Assembly (NCBI GenBank): GCA_002718455.1
Contig: PBER01000010.1
Span: 26,016 to 90,015 of the forward strand
From: Chloroflexota bacterium
Lineage (GTDB): Bacteria > Chloroflexota > Dehalococcoidia > Lucifugimonadales > Lucifugimonadaceae
DNA length: 64,000 nt
Direction of reading: 5' to 3'
The notes beneath the pieces are model-generated. The model was not told the DNA's origin and did not search any database. It saw only the letters and a program-made list of their open reading frames with translations. The position numbers and the translations under genes were made by a program. The stretch's first letter is position 1. Each line of letters begins with the position of its first letter. Positions 54,315 to 62,504 of the stretch are shown here, in pieces.

Positions 54315-56063
54315 TTATCTTCTTCGCCACCAGCTTACCATACCCGCAATTCCTATTGAAATTGGCATTAATAACCAACCACTCCATCTTATAAAATCTC
54401 TTTCACTTTTGGTTAAAACTAGTTCTCTAAATGCTGCAGTTTTTGGTCTAATTGTTATTAGTTCATAATCTTTTGCAAGCCAGTTTATACTATTTACAAA
54501 TAGATCTGCGTTTTTGGCTGAACTAGAATATTTATTAGAAGCAAAATCAGTGTCTCCTATAACAACAATTGAAGTTTGAGCTAGTGTTCCATCCGATTTT
54601 TCTTTAGGACTTTTCCCTATTTCTGAAATAGCTTCTACCAACATAATTGTTGGGAATGGACCTAGAGTGTCTGATTCAGAATTGTATTTTACCGTTTCAT
54701 TTTCTTGGGTTTTTTGTGCCCAACTTTCCAAAGTTGTGAAAGCAAGAGGTACATGTATTACAAAAGGTTCTCCATTTTCAGCAATAGGTATAGTATCAGG
54801 ACTGTATGTTGATCCAATGTATGCTGAACCAGGAAAATACAGAACATCAAAATCTTTGGTTATTTCATGAGGTAATATTTGTCCATTGGTTTTTTTTAGT
54901 TGTAGATAACTTGGTTTAGGAGCTACGAAACTTGCCATATCAAATATTGTTCCTTCTCCCACTGCAAGCCCAAATTTATATAGAAAAGTTTTTATACCCT
55001 CCGGAGTTAATTCTGGTTCTATGAGAACTAACAATGATCCTCCCATCCACAAATATTCTGAAATAATAGCAGAATCTTGTATTGAAAAACCTTTCTCTGC
55101 ACCTGCTATAACAACAACAGCTGGTATATTTTCCTCAGATAGAAGAATTGCCAATTCTTGAGATGTTGCAGATAGCACTTTATAATTTTGTGTCATTAAA
55201 TCTGAATAGATTAAACCCATACCTTTTGAAGTTTGATCAAAATCTGTAATATCTCTCTCTCCGTGTCCGGTTAAAAATATTACCTTTTTCTGCTTTATTT
55301 GACTTACAATAAGAAGCCCTGTAATGATGTCTTGCTCACTAAAAATAGTTGTTCCCTGTCTTCCGTTTATAATTTGAGATCTTCTGGAATCTATGCCTTC
55401 AATTACCAGTGAGGGGAAATAATTTACTCCATATTTAGCTGCGGAAGAGGGATCTAATTCTGGGTCAATTCTTTCGTAAGATAAATCTACTTTTTTAGAC
55501 CTTCTTTTAAATTCTAATAATAGATCTTCAATTGATCTCCAACCTGCTGCTTTTTCAGGGGTATTAGTTGCTATAAAAACCGTAATTTTAACATCTTCTT
55601 TTAAGTTGGCTATTACTTTTACAGCTTGGTCTTCGAGAATAAATTGTTTTGTCGCAGTAGTATCAACTCTTAACCATTCTGGTTGATTTGGCTGTGAAAC
55701 CAACCAATATAATAGTGAATTGATTACTATTATTAATCCTAATGAACTCAAAAATATAATAGAACTATTTAGTCCATACCTTCCTCTTCTTCCAAAAATA
55801 AAGAACAATATGCTTCTCCAAGATAATAATCCTAATAGGATTAAAAGGATAAGTCCAACTAAAACAAACCAAAGACCTATTTGTGATATGTCTCTCAAGA
55901 AAATCCATATAATAAAACCTAAAACAATGGAGAGCAATCCACTAAGTAATACACCTTGCTTTACTGACCTAATGTTTTGTTTTATGCTTGAAGCCAGTCT
56001 GGAAAAATTAAATTTAGTAGATTCTATAGAAGGTCTTTTTTCTTTATTGTTCATTATCTCCAC
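54315..56063 (-). CDS. GldG-like ABC-transporter auxiliary protein
   Basis: A 582-residue protein. Two or three N-terminal membrane helices precede a large extracytoplasmic domain with ATKQFILEDQAVKVIANLKEDVKITVFI, GHGERDI and IVIGDTDFASN typical of the GldG/uncharacterised ABC auxiliary family, and a C-terminal helix ends WWRRR. Its start overlaps the permease end by ten bases. The system is known in gliding Bacteroidetes but also widely in other phyla, where its cargo is unknown. Confidence 0.88.
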   Translation of the reverse strand: MEIMNNKEKRPSIESTKFNFSRLASSIKQNIRSVKQGVLLSGLLSIVLGFIIWIFLRDISQIGLWFVLVGLILLILLGLLSWRSILFFIFGRRGRYGLNSSIIFLSSLGLIIVINSLLYWLVSQPNQPEWLRVDTTATKQFILEDQAVKVIANLKEDVKITVFIATNTPEKAAGWRSIEDLLLEFKRRSKKVDLSYERIDPELDPSSAAKYGVNYFPSLVIEGIDSRRSQIINGRQGTTIFSEQDIITGLLIVSQIKQKKVIFLTGHGERDITDFDQTSKGMGLIYSDLMTQNYKVLSATSQELAILLSEENIPAVVVIAGAEKGFSIQDSAIISEYLWMGGSLLVLIEPELTPEGIKTFLYKFGLAVGEGTIFDMASFVAPKPSYLQLKKTNGQILPHEITKDFDVLYFPGSAYIGSTYSPDTIPIAENGEPFVIHVPLAFTTLESWAQKTQENETVKYNSESDTLGPFPTIMLVEAISEIGKSPKEKSDGTLAQTSIVVIGDTDFASNKYSSSAKNADLFVNSINWLAKDYELITIRPKTAAFRELVLTKSERDFIRWSGWLLMPISIGIAGMVSWWRRR

Positions 56064-56815
56064 CTTCTTGATTCTAAGATAATTACTGTGAGTAATAAAA
56101 ATACTATTGTAATAGAAATATAAAAAACAACATCTGTAATTGAGAAAATACCTCGCGCAAAATCTGCGAAATGGCCACTCTCTGCAACCCCTAAGGCCCC
56201 AAGATCAAAAACAGAAAATGAAGCTCCTAATTGCATAAAACTTAATATATCACTTCCTATTCCTTGTATTCTGGAAGCCACAAAATCAACAATAGTTAAT
56301 GCCGTAAGAATCCCTGATCCAACTACCAAACCAACAATTTGATTTGGTGATAGAGCTGATGCAAACAACCCAATTGCTAGCGTTGAAGAAGCATACAATA
56401 ATAGGCCCAATAGACCATTAAATAAAGGGCCAGTATCAGGATCTCCAAAAATGTATAAAATAATTACGAAATACATGGATAAAATAATCATTATAATTAC
56501 GGTTAGGAAGGCAGCCAAAAATTTTCCTATTACAACTTCAGCTTCTTTTACAGGAGAGGTTAAAAGTAATTCAAGAGTCCCTAATTTTTGTTCCTCAGCT
56601 ATTAATCTCATTGTTATTGCTGGAGACATGAAGATCATAAAAAAAGTCGCTCCCGCCAAATATCCTCTTATACTTGCTTCAGAAAATGCATCTGAAACTG
56701 ATGCAACAAAGAAAAAACCTGTTATAGCTAAATAAGCTGCTGCAACAATATATGCCATAGGAGAGGCAAAATAGGTTTTTAATTCTTTACTTAAAATTAT
56801 GATTATATTTTTCAT
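56054..56815 (-). CDS. ABC-2 permease, GldF/NosY-like
   Basis: A 253-residue six-helix permease with a short cytoplasmic N-terminus (IILSKELKTYFASPMAYIV) and EEQKLGTLELLLTSPV, the conserved cytoplasmic loop of the GldF class. It lies nine bases after the ATPase gene and overlaps the GldG-like gene. Confidence 0.92.
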   Translation of the reverse strand: MKNIIIILSKELKTYFASPMAYIVAAAYLAITGFFFVASVSDAFSEASIRGYLAGATFFMIFMSPAITMRLIAEEQKLGTLELLLTSPVKEAEVVIGKFLAAFLTVIIMIILSMYFVIILYIFGDPDTGPLFNGLLGLLLYASSTLAIGLFASALSPNQIVGLVVGSGILTALTIVDFVASRIQGIGSDILSFMQLGASFSVFDLGALGVAESGHFADFARGIFSITDVVFYISITIVFLLLTVIILESRRWR

Positions 56816-56824
56816 TTGATCATT

Positions 56825-57784
56825 TTATTTATCTTGAGTAAGCTGTAAAAATATTTCTTCTAATGTCATAGGCAGTGGCGTTAGATTTCTTAACCCCCAA
56901 CCATTATCTACTATTAGTTTTGCTATTTTTTCTGATGAATTATTATTTGATTTGGTATCAACAAGTATTGAATGATAATTTTCTTTTGAAGCTTGATCTA
57001 ACTTTTCTGCTCTAGTATCGCTTCTAACATCTATTATGTTTTTAATTTTTCTTATTGCAGATATTGCTGTTTTAGGATCTGTACCAGATACTCCTAATTC
57101 AATTCTTTCATTACCAGAAAGCCTTTGTGATAAATTAGAAGGTTTATCATCAGCAACAATTCTACCATCTGAAATTACTAATACTCTGGGACATATTGTC
57201 GATACTTCCGGAAGAATATGTGAAGAGATAAGTAATGTGTGAGATTCTCCTAATTCACTAATCAACTCTCTTGTTTCCACAACTTGTATTGGGTCTATAC
57301 CAATCGTTGGTTCATCCATAATTAAAACGTCTGGTTCATGTAAAATTGCTTGGGCAATTCCGGTTCTTTGTCTATAACCCTTTGATAATTTACCAACGAG
57401 AGTATTTCTGTAATCTCCTAACTTAACATGATCAATGACTTTAGGTATTCTTTCTTCAACCCATTTTCTATTCATTCCTCTAATTCTGCCCATAAAAGTT
57501 AGATAATCTATAACTGTCATATCAAGATACAGAGGAACAGTTTCGGGTAAATAACCAATATGTCTTCTAGCGTCAAGCGAGTATTTTACTGTATCAAATC
57601 CACTTACAGTAATATTTCCTGATGTGGGGGGGAGATATCCTGTAATACTACGCATGGTAGTCGTCTTACCAGCACCATTAGGGCCTAAGAATCCTACTAT
57701 TTCTCCTTTTAGAACTTCAAAAGAAACGTCTATAACGGCCGGGTATGGGCCGTAATTTTTATACATATGTTCTACTCTAATCAT
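56825..57784 (-). CDS. ABC transporter ATP-binding protein, GldA-like
   Basis: A 319-residue ATPase with Walker A GFLGPNGAGKTTTMRS near residue 38, signature LSKGYRQRTGIAQAILH, Walker B VLIMDEPTIGIDP and SSHILPE. It heads the four-gene GldA-GldF-GldG-DUF4340 operon on the minus strand. TATAAG 11 bases before the ATG could be a promoter element. Confidence 0.94.
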   Translation of the reverse strand: MIRVEHMYKNYGPYPAVIDVSFEVLKGEIVGFLGPNGAGKTTTMRSITGYLPPTSGNITVSGFDTVKYSLDARRHIGYLPETVPLYLDMTVIDYLTFMGRIRGMNRKWVEERIPKVIDHVKLGDYRNTLVGKLSKGYRQRTGIAQAILHEPDVLIMDEPTIGIDPIQVVETRELISELGESHTLLISSHILPEVSTICPRVLVISDGRIVADDKPSNLSQRLSGNERIELGVSGTDPKTAISAIRKIKNIIDVRSDTRAEKLDQASKENYHSILVDTKSNNNSSEKIAKLIVDNGWGLRNLTPLPMTLEEIFLQLTQDK

Positions 57785-57867
57785 ATTTAAATACTCTTAT
57801 ACAAAAAAATCACGTAAATTAAGTTTATCTAAAATTGTCAAAATACACATTATTGTAGAAGAACATT

Positions 57868-57873
57868 TATAAT
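57868..57873 (+). promoter_or_regulatory. Candidate -10 box giving a leaderless cysteine desulfurase mRNA
   Basis: TATAAT ends seven bases before the ATG, the distance expected if transcription starts at the start codon. No ribosome site is present. No good -35 is seen. Confidence 0.45.
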
Positions 57874-57880
57874 TATTTAT

Positions 57881-59053
57881 ATGAGTTTAGATATTGATAA
57901 TATATATGTTGATAATGCTGCTACTACTAAGGTAACTTCAGAAGTTTTAGATGAAATGCTACCTTATTTTTCTGAAAACTTTGCTAATCCTTCCGGTTTG
58001 TATTTGATGAGTCAAGATTCAAGAGCCGCAGTCGAATTTTCAAGGGAAAAAATTGCTAAAGCTATAAATTCAAGTAATTCAGAAATAATATTTACTAGTG
58101 GAGGCACTGAGTCTGATAATTTGGCTTTTAAAGGTTTATTAGCGAATAAAATTAAAAATGATCAAAATGAAATTATAATTTCCACAATAGAACATCATGC
58201 AATTATACATCCTGCAGAACAAATGAAGGAATTAGGCTATTCAATTTTTCACTGTCCTATAAATAAAAAAGGATTTGTCGAAATAGATTCTTTAAATAAA
58301 TTAATTACTAACAAGACAAAGTTTATTTCTGTTATGTACGCGAATAATGAAATAGGAACCATACAGAAAATAAAAAAACTTGTTGAGATGACTCGCAGGA
58401 AAGAAAAAGAATTTGGAATAGAAATTATTTTTCATACTGATGCAGTTCAAGCGGTTGGGAAAATACAAATTGATGTTAAAGATTTGGATGTTGATGCCTT
58501 ATCAATATCCGCACATAAATTTAATGGCCCTAAAGGAATAGGGGCTTTGTTTTTAAAAGAGAAACACACGATTACCCCATTGATAGATGGAGGAGGACAG
58601 GAAAGACAAAATAGGTCTGGGACAGAAAATGTCCCAAATATAGTCGGATTTGGTAAAGCAATTGAACTAGCAGAAAAAAACAGATTGAAATTTTGTGAAC
58701 ATACGTTATCTTTAAAAATGGAATTTATAAATCAAATCAAAAATGATTTCCAAGAAATTATTTTTCACAGTGAAATAGAAGAATCTCTTCCAAATATAAT
58801 TAATTTTTCTATACCAAATGTACATGGTGAACCAATTCTTATAGCTCTTGATTTCAAGCAAATTATGGCAAGTAGTGGAAGTGCTTGTTCTACAGCTTCA
58901 ACGGAACCTTCTCATGTACTTTTGGCTAAAGGAATTGATAAACAGACTGCACTAGGTTCAATAAGGATTTCCTTTGGAATCAATAATACGTTTGAAGAAA
59001 TTAAGTATATCAATAAGTCTATTATAGAAGTTATAAATGATCTAAAATCATAA
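57881..59053 (+). CDS. Cysteine desulfurase
   Basis: A 390-residue NifS/IscS-type PLP enzyme that takes sulfur from cysteine for Fe-S clusters and tRNA or molybdopterin thiolation. VDNAATTKVTSEVLDEM and FTSGGTESDNLAF near the start, LSISAHKFNGPKGIGALF with the PLP Lys near residue 205, and SGSACSTASTEPSHVL with the active Cys near 335 are diagnostic. No IscU or thiolation gene follows; the next gene is an unknown membrane protein. Confidence 0.95.
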   Translation: MSLDIDNIYVDNAATTKVTSEVLDEMLPYFSENFANPSGLYLMSQDSRAAVEFSREKIAKAINSSNSEIIFTSGGTESDNLAFKGLLANKIKNDQNEIIISTIEHHAIIHPAEQMKELGYSIFHCPINKKGFVEIDSLNKLITNKTKFISVMYANNEIGTIQKIKKLVEMTRRKEKEFGIEIIFHTDAVQAVGKIQIDVKDLDVDALSISAHKFNGPKGIGALFLKEKHTITPLIDGGGQERQNRSGTENVPNIVGFGKAIELAEKNRLKFCEHTLSLKMEFINQIKNDFQEIIFHSEIEESLPNIINFSIPNVHGEPILIALDFKQIMASSGSACSTASTEPSHVLLAKGIDKQTALGSIRISFGINNTFEEIKYINKSIIEVINDLKS

Positions 59054-59074
59054 TTAGTGAATATTGTCTAGACT

Positions 59075-59923
59075 ATGAATAAAAAAACTAATACTAAACC
59101 TACGCTTGATTACGGTAAATTTTCTGGTGAAAAAGAAAAAATTGATATTGCATTTAGTCATATAATCAACAATGAATATGAATATGGGCCTGTGTTCGAA
59201 AAAACAGAAAAAATATACACTGTAACTAACATAGAAACTTCTTCTACAACACCTCTGGTAAGCAGGATATATTTTACTTTCCAAATTGATAAATACGATG
59301 AAACCGGAGATGAACATGTAGAAATAGATTCGGATAATAAAATACTTACAAGGAGAATAACATCATTCCCTAAGCAAAAAAAACCACTCCCTTTGATAAT
59401 AATCACAGCTTTTTCTTTGTTGATAGCAATAATTGTTATTCCATGGGTATTGTTGAATTCAGATACTGCTGATCCATTGTATAAAGCAGGAAAAGTATTA
59501 TGGATTAAAAGCGAAGAACCTGTTTTTCAAAAAGTTGTAAATTATGAAGGTCCTGATTCAATTTCGGGGAAGTTAGTTAGTTGGGAAATAACCGGTGTTG
59601 ATGATCAAAATTATCTGGGATTGGTTAAGTTAAAAATAATGAACGAAACAGCAAATACAATTACACTAGATATCAATGAAGAATGTGCCGAACTTCTGGC
59701 ATCAAATAAAAAGACATATTATCCTGCAAATTCTCTTACGAGAGCGTATGATGTATCTAAAATAAACAAAAAAAACCAAATGGACTTTGTTCCATTATGG
59801 GGAACAGTTGAGTTAACAGCGGGTACACTGGTTACAGGATATTTAGTCTTTGATCTACCTAATGATGTAACATTTAGTCGCTTAAGATGGATAGCAAGTG
59901 ATACTGTGACCATAAACTATTAG
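59075..59923 (+). CDS. Hypothetical membrane protein with DUF4352-like C-terminal domain
   Basis: A 282-residue protein: a soluble N-terminal part of about 105 residues, one membrane helix (PLIIITAFSLLIAIIVIPWVLL, about 107-128) and an extracytoplasmic part of about 155 residues. The C-terminal beta-rich segment (LTAGTLVTGYLVFDLPNDVTFSRLRW) resembles DUF4352/telomere-factor-like immunoglobulin folds seen on bacterial surfaces. It lies between cysteine desulfurase and mutS with short gaps. Function unknown. Confidence 0.7.
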   Translation: MNKKTNTKPTLDYGKFSGEKEKIDIAFSHIINNEYEYGPVFEKTEKIYTVTNIETSSTTPLVSRIYFTFQIDKYDETGDEHVEIDSDNKILTRRITSFPKQKKPLPLIIITAFSLLIAIIVIPWVLLNSDTADPLYKAGKVLWIKSEEPVFQKVVNYEGPDSISGKLVSWEITGVDDQNYLGLVKLKIMNETANTITLDINEECAELLASNKKTYYPANSLTRAYDVSKINKKNQMDFVPLWGTVELTAGTLVTGYLVFDLPNDVTFSRLRWIASDTVTINY

Positions 59924-59928
59924 TTTTA

Positions 59929-62490
59929 ATGAAGAGAAAATCTAAAGAGAACCAAGAAAAATTATCACCCGGACGAAGACAATATTTGAATATCAAAAAT
60001 CAATATCAAGATTGTCTTTTACTGTACCGTATGGGAGATTTTTACGAAACCTTCGATGAAGACGCAAAAATTTTATCTTCAGTTTTAGACATTGCATTAA
60101 CAGCTAGGGATGTAGGATCAAAAAATAAAGTTCCACTTGCTGGAATCCCTTACCATTCTCTTGATAATAGCCTTTCAAAACTTATGGATTCTGGATTGAA
60201 AGTTGCGATAGCAGAACAAACATCTGATCCAAAAGAGGCCAAAGGAATTGTTGATCGTGCGGTAACAAGAGTTCTTACACCAGGTACAATTACCGCTCCT
60301 GATATGTTAAATGCTAATGAGCATAATTTCTTGGTAAGTATTGTCATCGACAAAGATGAAGTGGATATAAGCGCTTTAGATGTTTCTACAGGAAAATTTG
60401 AAACATATTTTAGTGATTTACTTAATCTCCAAAATGAAATTGAACGACTAAGCCCCAAAGAAATTATTTTTGTTAAAAGTGATAAAAAAATTATATTTGA
60501 TTATTTTTCAAATTACCATTTGAGAGAATATATGGGAGAAGTAAGAAACGTTAATATTGCCCGAAACGTTATACTTTCACATTTTGAAATTGAAAATCTT
60601 TCTCAAATACAATTAGAAAATCGAAAGACTTTATTAATGTCTGTTGGGATCATTCTTGATTACATTAATTCAAATTACAAAGATTATTTGAAAAATATTA
60701 TTTCGCTTAATAATATTGATCGTTCAAAGGATATGATACTAGATTTTGTAACACTTAGAGACCTTGAAATAACAAAATCACTTACAGGAACTAATGAAGT
60801 AAATACGCTTTATCAGTTTATGGATAGAACCAAGACTCCTATGGGTGCTAGACTTTTAAGAAATATCATTCTCACTCCATCACAAGATCTGGAATTGATA
60901 AATGACAGACAAAATAAAATCCAATGGTTCAATCAACAGCATGTTCCTCTTCAGGATCTGGATGAAAAACTGGGAAGAATAAACGATATTGAAAGAATAA
61001 TTAATAGGATTTTTATAAAAAACTGTTCAGTTAGAGATTTGATATCTCTTTACCATAGCCTCAATATAATACCTGAAATATTTAATCTTCTAGCAGAATC
61101 TAATTTCTCTCTAAAAACTAATTTAAAAGAAATAAATGATATCTCTGAATATTTGATAACTTCAATCAATATGGATACTTCGTCTGATGTAGGTTCTGGA
61201 GAAATAATAAAAAAAGGATTTAACTTGGATCTTGATGATCTTGTTGAAATGAAATTCCATTCAAATTCATTGATATTACAATTAGAAGAGTCTGAAAGAA
61301 AAAGGACACAAATCAATAATTTAAAAATTAGATATAATAGGGTATTTGGATATTATATTGAAATTACCAAATCACATTTAAATAATATCCCAGACAATTA
61401 TATCCGACGTCAAACATTAGCTAATGCAGAAAGATTTTACACAGATGAATTGAAAGATTTGGAGGAGAAAATATTAAATGCTGATGAAAAAATAAATAAC
61501 CTTGAAGTACTTATTTTTGACCAAGTGTGTGATAATTTATCTTCCTTCAAAAAAACATTGCTGCAATTGAGCAACGAAATAGCAATGATTGATTCAATTT
61601 ATTCGTTTGCAAAAATTGCATATGAAAATAATTGGGTACGACCTATAGTATCAGATGACAAGAATTTTGAAATCAAAGATGCACTTCATCCTGTTATTGA
61701 TAAAATACTTGGATTTGGAACTTTTGTACCAAATGATCTTATTTTTGAAAACCATCAAAATACAGCAATAATAACAGGAGCTAATATGGCTGGGAAATCA
61801 ACTTTCTTGCGAACAATTGCTATACAATTTATTTTGGCTCAAATAGGCTCTTTTGTACCTGCTTCAAGATGCAAGATAGGAGTTGTAGACAGGATTTTTA
61901 CTAGAACTGGTCTAACAGATGATATAAGTTCAGGAAAATCAACATTCTTAATTGAAATGGAGGAAACAGCTAGAATTTTAAGACTTGCAACTAATAAATC
62001 CTTTGCGATATTAGATGAAATAGGGCGGGGGACAAGCACCTATGATGGATTGGCTATAGCATGGTCTATTTTGGAATATATAAACAATAATCCTCATAAA
62101 CAATTCAGGACTTTATTTGCAACGCATTATCATGAATTGACAGATCTCCCTAATTTATATAAAAATATAATCAATTTACATGTCGCAGTCAAAGAAGAAA
62201 ATAATTCAATTAATTTTCTTCATAGAATTGTTGAAGGATCTTCCGAAAGATCGTATGGAATTAATGTCGCAGAGATAGCTGGAATCCCCGAAGAAGTCAT
62301 CTCTCAATCAAAGATTTTATTAGAAAAGTTTGAAAACAACACTATTACTACTGATGAAGGTGTTCAAATGGATTTATTTAATGATAATAATGATGAAGTT
62401 GTTGAAAAATTAAAGTCTCTTGATCTAAATACAATTTCACCTATTGAAGCCATTAATTTTCTAAATAAAATAAAGAAACAAATAGATTAA
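59929..62490 (+). CDS. mutS: DNA mismatch repair protein MutS
   Basis: An 853-residue MutS1. The mismatch-binding Phe-x-Glu motif reads YRMGDFYETFDEDA near residue 35, Walker A is TGANMAGKSTFLR near 618, and FAILDEIGRGTSTYDGLA is Walker B/signature. It recognises mismatches and recruits MutL, which is not in the window. The start ATG is three bases after the membrane-protein stop region. Confidence 0.97.
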   Translation: MKRKSKENQEKLSPGRRQYLNIKNQYQDCLLLYRMGDFYETFDEDAKILSSVLDIALTARDVGSKNKVPLAGIPYHSLDNSLSKLMDSGLKVAIAEQTSDPKEAKGIVDRAVTRVLTPGTITAPDMLNANEHNFLVSIVIDKDEVDISALDVSTGKFETYFSDLLNLQNEIERLSPKEIIFVKSDKKIIFDYFSNYHLREYMGEVRNVNIARNVILSHFEIENLSQIQLENRKTLLMSVGIILDYINSNYKDYLKNIISLNNIDRSKDMILDFVTLRDLEITKSLTGTNEVNTLYQFMDRTKTPMGARLLRNIILTPSQDLELINDRQNKIQWFNQQHVPLQDLDEKLGRINDIERIINRIFIKNCSVRDLISLYHSLNIIPEIFNLLAESNFSLKTNLKEINDISEYLITSINMDTSSDVGSGEIIKKGFNLDLDDLVEMKFHSNSLILQLEESERKRTQINNLKIRYNRVFGYYIEITKSHLNNIPDNYIRRQTLANAERFYTDELKDLEEKILNADEKINNLEVLIFDQVCDNLSSFKKTLLQLSNEIAMIDSIYSFAKIAYENNWVRPIVSDDKNFEIKDALHPVIDKILGFGTFVPNDLIFENHQNTAIITGANMAGKSTFLRTIAIQFILAQIGSFVPASRCKIGVVDRIFTRTGLTDDISSGKSTFLIEMEETARILRLATNKSFAILDEIGRGTSTYDGLAIAWSILEYINNNPHKQFRTLFATHYHELTDLPNLYKNIINLHVAVKEENNSINFLHRIVEGSSERSYGINVAEIAGIPEEVISQSKILLEKFENNTITTDEGVQMDLFNDNNDEVVEKLKSLDLNTISPIEAINFLNKIKKQID

Positions 62491-62504
62491 TCTTTTATTG
62501 AAAG

